Positions 42,916 through 52,310 of a stretch of DNA of 64,000 bases are shown here, one piece after another. The notes beneath the pieces are model-generated. The model had not been told where the DNA came from, made no database searches, and worked only from the letters and a program-made list of their open reading frames with translations. Every line of letters starts with the position of its first letter. Position 1 is the stretch's first letter. The position numbers were made by a program, and so were the translations under genes. The stretch is from Tectiglobus sp965247245. GTDB lineage: Bacteria > Pseudomonadota > Alphaproteobacteria > Rhizobiales > Hyphomicrobiaceae. The stretch lies in assembly GCA_965247245.1 (NCBI GenBank), contig CBDFGV010000003.1:2852001-2916000 (forward strand), in the 5' to 3' direction.

Positions 42916-43281
42916 ATGGGTTCAAGAATGCTGTTGAGACAACTGGCTTGCGCGCTGCTGACACTGGCTGTCGCCGCCAGCGCTCATGCCCACTCCAAAA
43001 TGACGACAAGCGTTCCACGCGAAGGCGCGACGGTCGAAGCCGGCCTTCCAGAGATTTCGTTGGGCTTTTCCAAGCCGGTACGACTGATCCTCGTGAAGGT
43101 TCGCAACAAGACAGGCAAAGTGGACGTCACAACGGGGTTCAAACCTGCAACCGGTTTCGGCAAGGCCTATCCCGTTGATGTTCCGCCGCTCACAACCGGC
43201 GCATACCAGGTCAATTGGACAGCAATCGCCAAAGACGGGCACATTATGAAGGGCACCTTGTCCTTCACCGTGGCAAAGTAA
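42916..43281 (+). CDS. copC: Copper resistance protein CopC
   Basis: A 121-residue periplasmic protein with a signal peptide cleaved after AHA (about residue 25), so the mature chain would begin HSKM. A His at or near the mature N-terminus and the later KDGHIMKG His are the copper(II) ligands in this family. The single beta-sandwich domain (FSKPVRLILVKV, YQVNWTAIAKDGH) has the normal length. It hands copper to the membrane protein encoded 3 bases downstream. An internal ATG at 42928 is an alternative start. Confidence 0.93.
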   Translation: MGSRMLLRQLACALLTLAVAASAHAHSKMTTSVPREGATVEAGLPEISLGFSKPVRLILVKVRNKTGKVDVTTGFKPATGFGKAYPVDVPPLTTGAYQVNWTAIAKDGHIMKGTLSFTVAK

Positions 43282-43284
43282 GTT

Positions 43285-44139
43285 ATGCCTCTTGCCGATC
43301 TCGACTGGGTATCCGTACTCCTCAGGACGATGGTTTGCGCCGGTACCATTTGTTGTGCCGGTAGCGTCCTTGTGCGCGTGACTATCCAAGCTTCGCCGAT
43401 CAGCCGCACGATCACGCAGCAGATAGCTGCTGGCCTTATCATCCTCATCGTCTGCGAGCCGTTGCGCTACCTGACCTTCCAGCTCAGCATCGCACAGGGC
43501 GACTGGGACATGGCGTTTGATCCGACGTTGCGCTGGATGGCCATAGAGACTCCCCAGGGACACGCTGCCGGCATGCGCTTACTCGGCGCGGCGCTTATTA
43601 TTGCAGCCCGCCTGAGGGGCACTCTTGCCGTCATTGGTGCGATACTTATGGTCTCATCGTACGTGCTTGAGGGCCACACAGTATCCAGCGACAACAGGGC
43701 GCTGCTTGCCGTCCTATTGTTCATCCACCTCGCTATCGCCCATTGGTGGATCGCAGCACTCTATCCGCTACGCATGCTGTTAAAAACTGAGGTCAGTATG
43801 CAAATCGCACAGACGGTCGAGCAATTCGGCCGACAAGCTCTCATCGCGGTCGCACTCCTAGCAATTGCCGGCGCTTTCATGCTTGGTGAACTCACGCAGT
43901 GGCAACCGGATCTATCAAGTCCGTACCAACTGGCCTTCGCGCTGAAGCTCGCCCTGTTCGCCATCATCCTTGGCATTGCAGCAACCAATAAACTGCGATG
44001 GACACCGCGCCTGACAGTTGATCCAGAGACCGCCAGGACAGGCTTGGCGCGGGCGATATCACGCGAAATCTCTGTCGCGACTCTGATCATCCTGGCGACG
44101 ACCATCGCAACATCGTATCCGAACCAGCCCCACGACTGA
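43285..44139 (+). CDS. copD: Copper resistance protein CopD
   Basis: A 284-residue membrane protein with about eight segments, the CopD family of copper import proteins that work with CopC. His and Met residues lie in the membrane (HAAGMRLLG, LEGHTVSSDN, LFIHLAIAHWWI) and could carry copper. The start is 3 bases after the copC stop. It ends the group selenoprotein, bicupin, copC, copD; whether all four share one transcript is uncertain because 121 bases separate bicupin and copC. Convergent with an AraC-type regulator gene. Confidence 0.92.
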   Translation: MPLADLDWVSVLLRTMVCAGTICCAGSVLVRVTIQASPISRTITQQIAAGLIILIVCEPLRYLTFQLSIAQGDWDMAFDPTLRWMAIETPQGHAAGMRLLGAALIIAARLRGTLAVIGAILMVSSYVLEGHTVSSDNRALLAVLLFIHLAIAHWWIAALYPLRMLLKTEVSMQIAQTVEQFGRQALIAVALLAIAGAFMLGELTQWQPDLSSPYQLAFALKLALFAIILGIAATNKLRWTPRLTVDPETARTGLARAISREISVATLIILATTIATSYPNQPHD

Positions 44140-44306
44140 TCATTCCACGCGACGCGAACGCCTCATGATTAAAAGCCGCGCACGGTCGGCTATGCGTGAT
44201 AGGCCACCTTAGCGCCATATCCTCCGCCACGTCCCGAGCCGACACGGCCCCACCGGACGCTAGCCGTCAGCCAAGCTTCATTTTCCAAAAGCTGCCAACA
44301 GCCGGC

Positions 44307-45305
44307 TCACGCCGGAGCTTCGAGACGGCCACGCGTTTCCGACGGCAGCTCGCCAAAGTGTCTGCGGTAATAGGTTGAAAACCTACTCCAATCCCAGAAC
44401 CCCTCCTCTGACGCGATATCACCAATACTCTGCCGCAACCGAGAACTGTCCATCAGTTTCCGCCGCACACTATGCAGCCGGACGACACGGTAATAGGCTA
44501 GCGGACCCATAAAGACGTGTTCAGAAAAAGCCTGTTCGGTCGATCGTCTAGATCCCAACCCACTTAGTGACTGCAGTCCACATTCCTTGGCCGTACGTAA
44601 GTTATCCAACAGCAGCTTGCGCGCGCGCCAGAAACGCTCGAACGACACGGGTCGTTGGAACGTCGCAAACGACTTTGTCTTGAGCGCTTCCATTGTAAAG
44701 CTCGAAACAACCCTGAAGATCGTGGCACGCCCAACCAGCTCCATAGACTGAGGCGAATTTTTCCGCCCAGCACTTCCCAGAGCGGCTTCAATGTCAGATC
44801 GCAGTCGTTCGGTCAGTGCATCGGACTCAATCAAGGATCCCCTGCGATCAAGCTGCTTGAACCACTGCGCCGCTTCATCAACCAGGCCGTCTTCGTGGAA
44901 GAGTTCATCGCGGCTGATCTTGACAAGAATTGTCGCAACATCTCCTGGACAGACGACAATCGAACTTCCACCGGGCGGCAAAACGAAGACCCGACGTGCA
45001 TTAATGTCTAAACCACCCGCCAAGAATGAATTGGACAAACTCGCGAGGAAATAAAAACAATAGCTATCAGAAGGCACCGAAATTTGCTTTTCTATGGTCT
45101 GATTGTGCAAACTCTTATAAATGAGAATATTGCCAAAGTTTAAGCATGAGAAATCACCTTCAAATCTCCCCGAACTCAATTGCGTACAGGCGACATTTAA
45201 TCCGGTCAGAAAACTCATGCGTTGATCAAAATCCGCATCTTCCATTTTGCTGGAGATACTTTTCACCCCCTCAAAGTCCCGGCTGGGTAGCCAAGGCGAA
45301 TTCAT
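44307..45305 (-). CDS. AraC-family transcriptional regulator (paralogue A)
   Basis: A 332-residue regulator. The C-terminal AraC DNA-binding domain (about 232-328) has the paired helix-turn-helix with MGPLAYYRVVRLHSVRRKLM and IGDIASEEGFWDWSRFSTYYRRHFGELP (in parts). The N-terminal part is a cupin-like sensing region with FVLPPGGSSIVV. It starts at 45305, preceded by AGGAGGGG. A second AraC protein at 46972 is closely related over its full length and transcribed divergently about 1.7 kb away. The pair may regulate each other or shared targets (inference). Confidence 0.92.
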   Translation of the reverse strand: MNSPWLPSRDFEGVKSISSKMEDADFDQRMSFLTGLNVACTQLSSGRFEGDFSCLNFGNILIYKSLHNQTIEKQISVPSDSYCFYFLASLSNSFLAGGLDINARRVFVLPPGGSSIVVCPGDVATILVKISRDELFHEDGLVDEAAQWFKQLDRRGSLIESDALTERLRSDIEAALGSAGRKNSPQSMELVGRATIFRVVSSFTMEALKTKSFATFQRPVSFERFWRARKLLLDNLRTAKECGLQSLSGLGSRRSTEQAFSEHVFMGPLAYYRVVRLHSVRRKLMDSSRLRQSIGDIASEEGFWDWSRFSTYYRRHFGELPSETRGRLEAPA

Positions 45306-45559
45306 TGCTCCCCTCCTGCGATCAAGATGCGCGCATTCCATTCAATTATGGATCTCGCAACACTCAGGGAACCGAACGCGCCAGCGCACCGACTTGAGCT
45401 AGGGCGACGCGCAACTGATCCGCTCCAGCAACGGCTTGCACGTTGAACACCGGGAGCAGCAGGACAAGGCGTGGACAATTTCATGCTAGTCCTCCATTTA
45501 GAAACTGTAGAAGCAAGGCACCTGTTGCTCGTATCGACAAAGCACTTGGTTATCTTTAA

Positions 45560-45575
45560 GCGGGCCCTCGCCCGC
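45560..45575 (-). terminator. Possible terminator of a small minus-strand operon
   Basis: GCGGGC (45560-45565) pairs with GCCCGC (45570-45575) around CCTC. It begins 10 bases after the stop of the 43-codon frame on the minus strand and is followed there by TTAAAGATAA. Short stem and no clean T-run, so support is weak. Confidence 0.3.
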
Positions 45576-45584
45576 CCTGTTTCG

Positions 45585-45716
45585 TCAGCCCCGCTGCTGA
45601 ACAATGGTCCATCGTTCAGAAGCGGCTTGATCAAACTCGAAGGTCGTTTCAGCCAGCAGATTGACCTCACAGATCAGACGTCTGCCAAATCGGAACAGGA
45701 CACTGAATTGCCGCAC
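45585..45716 (-). CDS. Possible 43-residue protein
   Basis: GTG-started frame directly after the stop of the small membrane protein gene (TAATGTG). The product, beginning VRQFSVLFRFGRRL and ending ERWTIVQQRG, has a plausible basic-hydrophobic start and an acidic middle. The close coupling and a hairpin downstream hint at a real two-gene unit. There is no family match and it is short, so this is tentative. Confidence 0.25.
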   Translation of the reverse strand: MRQFSVLFRFGRRLICEVNLLAETTFEFDQAASERWTIVQQRG

Positions 45717-45717
45717 A

Positions 45718-45921
45718 TTAGTCGTCACCCACGATACGCATCATGGCCCACACCCAGAACGTCAGAAGAAATACGCATCCCCCAAACGTTAAGCGCTCCA
45801 CGGCTCCGTAAGGGTACTGGAAGCTCAACGCCAAAAGCTCAGCAACGCCAAACCAGAACGATGTTGGGAAAACAACAAGGACAACAAAACTCGCAAGGTT
45901 GTGAAAAAACTGAGCTGTCAT
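45718..45921 (-). CDS. Possible small membrane protein (67 residues)
   Basis: Starts MTAQFFHNLASFVVLVV. Two hydrophobic segments (about 9-30 and 42-62) rich in Phe and Trp, with a short polar loop YPYGAVER between, give a credible two-pass membrane protein. There is no good ribosome site: GGAG is about 15 bases before the ATG. It lies in the AT-richer stretch between the two AraC genes. No family recognised. Confidence 0.4.
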   Translation of the reverse strand: MTAQFFHNLASFVVLVVFPTSFWFGVAELLALSFQYPYGAVERLTFGGCVFLLTFWVWAMMRIVGDD

Positions 45922-46971
45922 CACAGTTCATTTACGCTCCATATTCGAAATAAAACTTTGATCCAACGCACTTCATCACGATCGACAAAGTTTCAACCTA
46001 GTTTCGTGATCAACGCTCTTCATCGCAATCATTGTTTACTTGGTAGCTGCACAACAGGTTTCAGATTTGGCTCGAATGATTTGAATGAAGTTTTCAAGAA
46101 ATTCGCGCCACGATCATTGAATGATATAATACGTCTATATTGAGCAGAATCGTTATACAGATTGCGAAGAGCCTACATGGCCGCGTGCGCCTCAATTCAC
46201 GATATGACGTCAGAACCAAATTATGCCGAAAGCGAAATTTCTAGTTCACGGTACGCACTTGGACCGAACGCGATTTGCCGGAAGCTCCAATTGATCATTG
46301 CGATGTTGACGAAGAAACGCGCCTCGTCCGCAAGTGCAAGCGCGCCTCCTCAAGATGAGAGCCGCTACTCCATTAGCGAAGATTTGAGAAACAACAGAAA
46401 AACTGAATGCTTTCTTGAGATCCAAAGCCTCTTGCTCACCGACCGCCTGTCTGCGATTCGGCAGGGCCCGTCCTCTGTCGACGTTTAGCGACCACAGCGA
46501 ACATTAAATGGCTGAAAACACTGCTGAAGACGCAGCGAGATTGAGTTGAGTTCCTGCGCATCCGTCATAACAGTCCGGGTCCGATCTGCACTATGAGAAA
46601 AGCATGGTTGGTTGAGGGCACAGCCGCGATCAAGATCATCGTCCGCTACGCAATCATAACCGCAAACTGGCGTGCTGAAACCGGCTCGTTTGCTCATGAG
46701 AGCTGAAGCTAGCATGTGCATCGTTCTTGGTCGCGATCCGAAAGCAGCGTCGTGCGGCCAGCCACCTTTTTTTGGCCGCCGACGCGGTACGGCGAACGAT
46801 GCAGTTGCGACAACGAAAATACGACGGGACCACGCAAAGTATGCAGACCTCATCTCAAGCCTCTGGGTTGTCGGACATCAAGCCAATCACACTCTCAGGT
46901 GTCGTAACTTTGGTCTTCGCAGCGGTTCATCCGCGCTTGAGCAGTGAAGCCGAAATCGAGGGGGCGGCGCA
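45922..46971. other. AT-richer region between AraC paralogues, no confident gene
   Basis: About 1 kb with visibly lower GC than the surroundings. Open frames at 46162-46488 (plus) and 46485-46853 (minus) have no signal, family or ribosome-site support. At 46223-46358 a peptide starting MPKAKFLVHGTHLDRTRF continues as PEAPIDHCDVDEETRLVRKC only after a frame change, possibly a decayed small gene. I see no insertion-sequence ends. Confidence 0.4.
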
Positions 46972-47979
46972 ATGAATGCGCAATGGTTTCCGAGCCTCTC
47001 GTCGTTCATAGCGAGCAGCCATGTGTCTGACTCGATCCAAGTGGACTTCGACAAACAGGCAGACCTCTTTAAAGGTCCATTCATGAAGTACACCCAGCTT
47101 TCGCCGGGCAACTTCAAAGGACGACTGCTCTACGCCGAGCTCGGTCCAATCATGGTCCATATCGAGTTTTGCAACCAGACGATCGAGGCGCAACTCAAGG
47201 CACCGCCCAATGCCTATATCTTCTGCATCGTATTGGAAGAGGCCGGGCCGTTTTCTTTTGACGGAACCGTGCAGGAGAAGCACTGGGTTTATGTAGTCCC
47301 CCCGAACGGCGAGACAACAACCATCAGCCCGGCCAACGGCACACGCCTATTCTTCTCATTGAACCGGATGGCGATTGCAGAACACGAAGATCTCGCAGAC
47401 GAGGCCTTTGAATGGTTGACCAGTCTTGAGACCCACGGCGCTTACGTGAAGTCAACATACCTTGCTGATCGGCTGAGGTCGCACGTCTTATCTGCGCTGG
47501 AAGTTGCGGCCGAGGCCAAATCAGAAGAGACGATGGCGGTGATCGCGCAGTCAACAGTTTTCACCATCGCCTATTCATTGACGATGGCTTGGATGAAGCG
47601 GGACGCATTCTCTGACTTTCAGCGAACCGCTACATTCGAACGCTACCAGCGTGCGCGCAAACTGTTGTTGGACAGGCTGCTACAGGACGAGATCCGCGCA
47701 GCTGAAGAAGACAATCTATCGTCACTCGGGGACCTGGGTTCAAGACGATCAGTTGAGCTAGCGTTTTCTAAGAATGTTGCGATGGGACCACTTGCTTACT
47801 ACCGGGTCATTCGATTGCACCGCGTGCGGCGCAAGCTTATGGAACGCGAAAGACTTGGACAAAACATCGGGGATATCGCCTCAGAGGAAGGCTTCCTCGA
47901 CTGGAGCAGGTTTTCGGTAAATTACTACAGACAGTTCGGCGAACGCCCCTCTGATACGCGCAGGCGGTTGCGGAGTTAG
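46972..47979 (+). CDS. AraC-family transcriptional regulator (paralogue B)
   Basis: A 335-residue AraC-type regulator. The DNA-binding part reads MGPLAYYRVIRLHRVRRKLM and IGDIASEEGFLDWSRFSVNYYRQFGERP (in parts), nearly the same as paralogue A, and the middle part (FERYQRARKLLLD) also matches (FERFWRARKLLLD). The N-terminal half is cupin-like, with a VVPPNGETTTISP loop where A has VLPPGGSSIVVCP. Likely an old duplication. It has no obvious target gene beside it: downstream is a 457-base gap and a convergent GST gene. Confidence 0.92.
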   Translation: MNAQWFPSLSSFIASSHVSDSIQVDFDKQADLFKGPFMKYTQLSPGNFKGRLLYAELGPIMVHIEFCNQTIEAQLKAPPNAYIFCIVLEEAGPFSFDGTVQEKHWVYVVPPNGETTTISPANGTRLFFSLNRMAIAEHEDLADEAFEWLTSLETHGAYVKSTYLADRLRSHVLSALEVAAEAKSEETMAVIAQSTVFTIAYSLTMAWMKRDAFSDFQRTATFERYQRARKLLLDRLLQDEIRAAEEDNLSSLGDLGSRRSVELAFSKNVAMGPLAYYRVIRLHRVRRKLMERERLGQNIGDIASEEGFLDWSRFSVNYYRQFGERPSDTRRRLRS

Positions 47980-48436
47980 TTTGATCGCAGAGATATGTCA
48001 GCATCCGCTGATCCGGTAGACTGGCACTCATGCATAACACAACGCGCTTTGCGAACGCCGCACTGCTACGCAAACAAGCCTTACTCAATCCAGGCCAATG
48101 CAGCCCGGCGAATTCCACTCAATCCAATTGTGCTTGAGTCAACTCTTGTAGGCTTAGTCGCAAATGCGAATTGTGCTGTGGGAAGTTTCCCCCGCGAACC
48201 TCCCACAGCACCGCCACCATTGCCCCACGCCAATCGTGGCTAAGCAGAACACGTTCGCGGTTCACACTCTGAGCGCATCGACCCTCTGCTCCCAGCCAGC
48301 GCAACACTGTCGGCAGGCAACAGTCCACGAGCCAATTCTTGCTCAAAACCACCTTAGCTGCTCGCTTAACGGGCAGTTATGCAGAAGACGCAACTTTGCA
48401 ATCAGAAGGACAATTGCAGTCCGCTGAGAGCAAAGC
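47980..48436. other. Intergenic region between convergent genes with a hairpin
   Basis: No supported gene. An 11-base perfect stem, GTGCTGTGGGA (48173-48183) with TCCCACAGCAC (48201-48211), and a 17-base loop lies in the middle. It may terminate the AraC and GST transcripts from both sides, although no T-run follows. Confidence 0.5.
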
Positions 48437-49240
48437 CTATGGCTCGGCCCCACCAACTCCATCGTCCGCATAAACCGTGAATTTGTCTTCGTCGAAAACA
48501 AAGTTTTGGACGACACCACCAGCTTCCACGAGGACCTGTTTGACTTCCGGTACATCGAGCATGTTGCGCCAGACCTTGGCGAGCAGCGGAAACTCCGCCT
48601 CAAGATCAATCTCGGCCAGTAACGCGTTACGGATTTGCGGCACCAGGAAACAATCCGCTACGGTGACTGTGTCTCCAACAGCAAACCGGCCTGAGCATTT
48701 TTCAAGAAGTTTCTCAATCGCGCCGAACTCGCGCCGGATGAAATGCAATCGCAACGGATGTTTGGTGGGGTCTGACTTGACCATCCCCCATTCTCCGATC
48801 GCCTGGATAATGAATGGAATGTTTTGATAGGGTTGCGTATCCGCCGCGATAATCCACATGATACGCGCAGCCTCAGCACGCAACCAAGGATCCTCGGGCA
48901 TCAAGGGGGAGCCGCCGACATCCCCCGGAAGGTTGGCCTCGATGAAATCAATGATAGGGCCTGTTTGCGTCATCCTGCGCCCGTCCGCCAGTAGCAGAAC
49001 CGGCACGCGTCCCTCTGGATTGAGCGCGGTCAATTCTGTCGACTGCAGACCCAGCGCGGCAGCATCTGACTCCGGGATGGAGTACTGGGGGATACCGCGA
49101 TGATCTGAGGCCAAACCGGTTTGAACCAGCGTGACAAGGTCAGCCGGAACCGAACGGCACCGCAGATAGAGCGTGACCCGCATCGAGGCGCTGCTTGTCG
49201 GGTGATAATAGAGTTTGTAGCGCATCGATGGATCAGCCAT
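48437..49240 (-). CDS. Glutathione S-transferase family protein
   Basis: A 267-residue two-domain protein. The N-terminal thioredoxin-like domain starts YKLYYHPTSSASMRVTLYLR with the catalytic Ser region (SSAS), then PEGRVPVLLLADGRRMTQTGPIIDFIE (in parts), which holds the glutathione-binding PVL and TQTGPI. The helical C-terminal domain has RFAVGDTVTVADCFLVPQIRNA, the N-capping box of the GST core. The form is that of the zeta class/maleylacetoacetate isomerase, but about 45 residues longer, with an insert at about 42-65. Cytosolic detoxification or isomerisation. Confidence 0.88.
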   Translation of the reverse strand: MADPSMRYKLYYHPTSSASMRVTLYLRCRSVPADLVTLVQTGLASDHRGIPQYSIPESDAAALGLQSTELTALNPEGRVPVLLLADGRRMTQTGPIIDFIEANLPGDVGGSPLMPEDPWLRAEAARIMWIIAADTQPYQNIPFIIQAIGEWGMVKSDPTKHPLRLHFIRREFGAIEKLLEKCSGRFAVGDTVTVADCFLVPQIRNALLAEIDLEAEFPLLAKVWRNMLDVPEVKQVLVEAGGVVQNFVFDEDKFTVYADDGVGGAEP

Positions 49241-49450
49241 GGTCCCTCACATTCGGACGTTGTCACGTCCAGCATCCTAGCGAATGCCAATCCCGCAACA
49301 ATGGCGCCGGCGATCAACACCGTGATTTGCCAAGTTGATCTAAGCCGTTGCAGGTCGGTTATGCTAGGCAACCTCAAAACAGTTCAAAACAACATACAAC
49401 AACGATAAGTGCTGCGCGCCGACCAGGCATGCAGTGTGAGATCATAGAGC

Positions 49451-50824
49451 ATGAACAATTCGAGATCCGGGCAGATGCATCTTCTGCTCGAAGCGCCCAT
49501 CTTGCAGATGCTGTGGAAGCTTGGGGCGCCGAACGTAACGGCAGTCGTCATTCTGACATCCGTAACCGTGGCTGATGCTTGGTTCGTCGGTCAGCTCGGC
49601 ACGGTTCCACTGGCAAGCCTCGCCATTGTCTTCCCCTTCCAAACGCTGATGCAGATGATGGCGGGCGGCGCCATTGGCGGTGGCGTAACATCCGCACTAG
49701 CCCGCGCGCTCGGCAGCGGTCGCCGCGACCACGCCAATGCCGTTGCCTGGCACGCCGTAGTCATTGGTGTCGTCATGTCGTTTGCCTTCATCGCCTGGCT
49801 CGGGTTCATGCCGGAGCCGATTTTCGCCTTACTCGGCGGCAGAGGCGAGGTTTTGGACGGAGCCGTCCGCTACGCGCAGATTGCCTTCGGTGGCGCGACA
49901 ACGACCTGGTTGCTCTACGTCTTCGCGGCCATCCTGCGCGGGACAGGTGATACGGCAACGCCGGCGACAGCCATCGTCTGCACCAGCATTCTGCAGATTG
50001 TCGTATCCGGGATTCTGACACTCGGGCTCGGCCCCATCCCCAGCTTCGGCATCATTGGCCCTGCCATCGCGATCGTCATTTGCCAGGGCCTGGCCGCGCT
50101 CTACATGCTCGTGCATCTCGTACGTTTGAGGTCGGGTATTCAATTGCGCATCAGATCACTCAGCTGGCATCCGCTTGCCGACATCCTGAAAGTCGGCGCG
50201 ATCGGACTGATCAACAGCCTGACAATCCCCGCAACTGTCCTGACGGTCACCGGCATTGTCGGCCAATATGGCACGGCTGCTCTCGCTGGTTATGGTCTGG
50301 GAAGTCGGCTGGAGCTCATGCTTGTACCAATTGTCTTCGGCATTGGTGGTGTCCTCACCGCGGCCGTCGGCGCAAACATTGGTGCCGGCCAACACGCACG
50401 CGCACGCAGGATTGCTTGGACCGGCGCTGCCTGCGCAGCTCTGGTCACAGGCGCGATCGGCGCCGCAGTCGCGGTGGCTCCAAGGCTCTGGCTCGGCTGG
50501 TTCACCGCTGATCCCCACGCCTATGCGTTCGGTGCAGTCTACCTCGCAATTGCTGCACCATTCTATGGTTTGTTTGGCGGTGGCCAGACACTTTGCTTTG
50601 CTAGCCAAGGAACCGGGCGCATGATGCTACCAGTCTTTGTCGGCGTGGTACGATTCGCGATTGTTGCCGCGGTCGGCACGCTTGCGGTGGCCATGTCGTG
50701 GGACATCACGATCGTCTTCGCCGCCGTGAGTGCGGGGCTGATCACGGTCGGTGTTGGCCTCGCGCTGTGCCTGTTTACGTCGGCTTGGCGCCCGGCTTCT
50801 TCGTCGGTGACTACGGCTCCTTAG
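49451..50824 (+). CDS. MATE-family efflux transporter
   Basis: A 457-residue protein with twelve membrane segments in two homologous halves, the MATE family that exports drugs and cations using H+ or Na+. Typical segments are PILQMLWKLGAPNVTAVVI, ADAWFVGQLGT, GGGVTSALARALGSGR in the first half and GYGLGSRLELM, GANIGAGQHARARR in the second. It stands alone, with 210 bases before it and 275 after it that contain no gene I can support. Confidence 0.93.
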   Translation: MNNSRSGQMHLLLEAPILQMLWKLGAPNVTAVVILTSVTVADAWFVGQLGTVPLASLAIVFPFQTLMQMMAGGAIGGGVTSALARALGSGRRDHANAVAWHAVVIGVVMSFAFIAWLGFMPEPIFALLGGRGEVLDGAVRYAQIAFGGATTTWLLYVFAAILRGTGDTATPATAIVCTSILQIVVSGILTLGLGPIPSFGIIGPAIAIVICQGLAALYMLVHLVRLRSGIQLRIRSLSWHPLADILKVGAIGLINSLTIPATVLTVTGIVGQYGTAALAGYGLGSRLELMLVPIVFGIGGVLTAAVGANIGAGQHARARRIAWTGAACAALVTGAIGAAVAVAPRLWLGWFTADPHAYAFGAVYLAIAAPFYGLFGGGQTLCFASQGTGRMMLPVFVGVVRFAIVAAVGTLAVAMSWDITIVFAAVSAGLITVGVGLALCLFTSAWRPASSSVTTAP

Positions 50825-51099
50825 GAGCTATTACCTATCCGCAGGAAATTGCAGAACTCTTACTCTCGATGTGCCCTTGTCGCTGATCCTCCAAGCACAG
50901 ACGTAACACTCTCAGCTTTGGGGTTGAGCCCTGGGCCATAAAATCGACATCGCGAATGGCTTCTTGGAGAACATCTAAATGTCCAAGGAGCGATTGAGAT
51001 CAGTCTCGTCATTGATCCACCCCTCAGAATTTGCGGTTTGAAAGTTGCTAGCATGAGTTTGCAGCGTTGCCGACTTTGCAAATACGAGATCGTGCTTAG

Positions 51100-51483
51100 A
51101 TGATAATCGCGAGGGTCTTCACCACCTTCATGCTCTGCGCAACGGTGGTGGTCTTTGTGCTCCTAGCGGTTGTGGTCATTTACGCTTACACAGACTACCG
51201 GGACGCAGGAACTATGACCACGAGAGGCCTGACGCTCATAGTGGTCAACGGCCCTCTGGCGATCCTTACCCTTTCACTCACCATGATCCTCGTTTCTTGG
51301 TGGGCAAGGCGGAGACAGTTATCGCTTTGGCTAGAATTCGTCTCAATCTGCGCGGCATTGTTCTTGGTCGCTGTTGCAAACTTTGGGCTTCCAGTATGGA
51401 TGTTGCGAGATTACCCGTGCCCGGAGCCGTGTGGCGTGATCCACTTCCTGACTGACGGGACACCGCGCAATTTCGACAACTGA
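51100..51483 (+). CDS. Small integral membrane protein of unknown function
   Basis: A 127-residue protein with three strong hydrophobic segments (about 5-27, 42-66 and 77-98) and a short Cys-bearing C-terminal tail (DYPCPEPCGVIHF). The first segment could be a signal anchor. No family recognised. It is likely transcribed alone; a small hairpin follows at 51523. The next gene also encodes a small membrane protein with cysteines. Confidence 0.65.
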   Translation: MIIARVFTTFMLCATVVVFVLLAVVVIYAYTDYRDAGTMTTRGLTLIVVNGPLAILTLSLTMILVSWWARRRQLSLWLEFVSICAALFLVAVANFGLPVWMLRDYPCPEPCGVIHFLTDGTPRNFDN

Positions 51484-51522
51484 GTGATGCTGCATCAACT
51501 ATGAGAACCCTCTTCGTCGTTC

Positions 51523-51542
51523 AGTTGGGAGGGCACCCAACT
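51523..51542 (+). terminator. Possible terminator
   Basis: AGTTGGG (51523-51529) pairs with CCCAACT (51536-51542) around AGGGCA, 40 bases after the stop of the small membrane protein gene. It is followed by a C/T-rich stretch, not a pure T-run. Confidence 0.35.
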
Positions 51543-51721
51543 CGCTCCTCCCTCTCCAGATTATGAAAGCATCAAGCCAGATCTCCATTGATCCAATTTG
51601 CCTGAACCGCTCCATAATTCCGCGTTAACATCGCAGTGCTATTTTGAGGGCATAGTACGGGAACAATAGCCATTCGAGCGGCAACTCAGTGACACACGAA
51701 GAAAGCAAAACTAGGAGCCGA

Positions 51722-52126
51722 ATGCGACCCGATCGCCTTTCCAAAACACAAAAGGCAATGACTGTCGTGTCAGTTGGACTTAGCTTGTTCGCGGCGTTTT
51801 TTGCTTCTTTCGCAATGTCGACCGTAACGAACTCCACCGAATGGATTTATGGAGTCTTTGCCGGCGTCAGCGCGTTTAGTGTTGGGCTATCCTGGCTGCT
51901 CGTTAAGTTCCAATCTCCGCCGGTCACGTGCAGTTTGTGTCATGCGAGCGGCTGGATCGAGGACTTAACACCCGACGACTACTTTTGCCCGGTTTGCAAC
52001 GGTGACTCTTTCATCTACAGACGCCCAAGAACCACCCGCCCGCGCCACCAAATCGTGCCCGCGTACACCGAGGCCATATCAGGCAAGGTCCTCGTTGGGC
52101 GCGCTAAGGGCAAGTTTTGGGATTAA
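51722..52126 (+). CDS. Small membrane protein with zinc-ribbon-like CxxC pairs
   Basis: A 134-residue protein: two membrane segments (about 13-34 and 42-62), then a cytoplasmic part with CSLCHASGWI and FCPVCNGDSF, two CxxC pairs 26 residues apart, resembling a zinc ribbon or rubredoxin-like knuckle. A basic tail follows (RRPRTTRPRHQ). The ATG at 51722 is preceded by AGGAG at perfect spacing, so I prefer it to the GTG at 51689. No family recognised. Possibly a membrane-tethered redox or nucleic-acid-binding protein. Confidence 0.65.
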   Translation: MRPDRLSKTQKAMTVVSVGLSLFAAFFASFAMSTVTNSTEWIYGVFAGVSAFSVGLSWLLVKFQSPPVTCSLCHASGWIEDLTPDDYFCPVCNGDSFIYRRPRTTRPRHQIVPAYTEAISGKVLVGRAKGKFWD

Positions 52127-52253
52127 ATGCTGAATTCGCGTCGGTCACTTAAAAGCACCATTGATCGAGCTCTCATGAGCGGGCTTTCTGGATCCATAGC
52201 GCCGCCGCCTTCAGCGGATCTTACTAGGCACAACGCCATACCGCCCCGCCCAC

Positions 52254-52281
52254 AAAAAAGCCCGGGACCAAGGTCCCGGGC
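52254..52281 (-). terminator. Rho-independent terminator of the aminotransferase gene
   Basis: GCCCGGGACC (52260-52269) pairs with GGTCCCGGGC (52272-52281). On the minus strand the stem is followed directly by six T residues (52259-52254). It lies 29 bases after the aminotransferase stop. A textbook intrinsic terminator, the clearest in the window. Confidence 0.92.
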
Positions 52282-52310
52282 CATCACTCACTCGGACATG
52301 CGAATTCAGC

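Noticed and set aside
46162..46488. 108-codon plus-strand frame in the AT-richer stretch
   Set aside because: No signal, family or ribosome-site evidence, and a different frame gives a more protein-like short peptide. Left as undetermined.
46485..46853. 122-codon minus-strand frame with several cysteines
   Set aside because: No recognisable domain and an Arg-rich N-terminus typical of chance frames; not supported enough to call.
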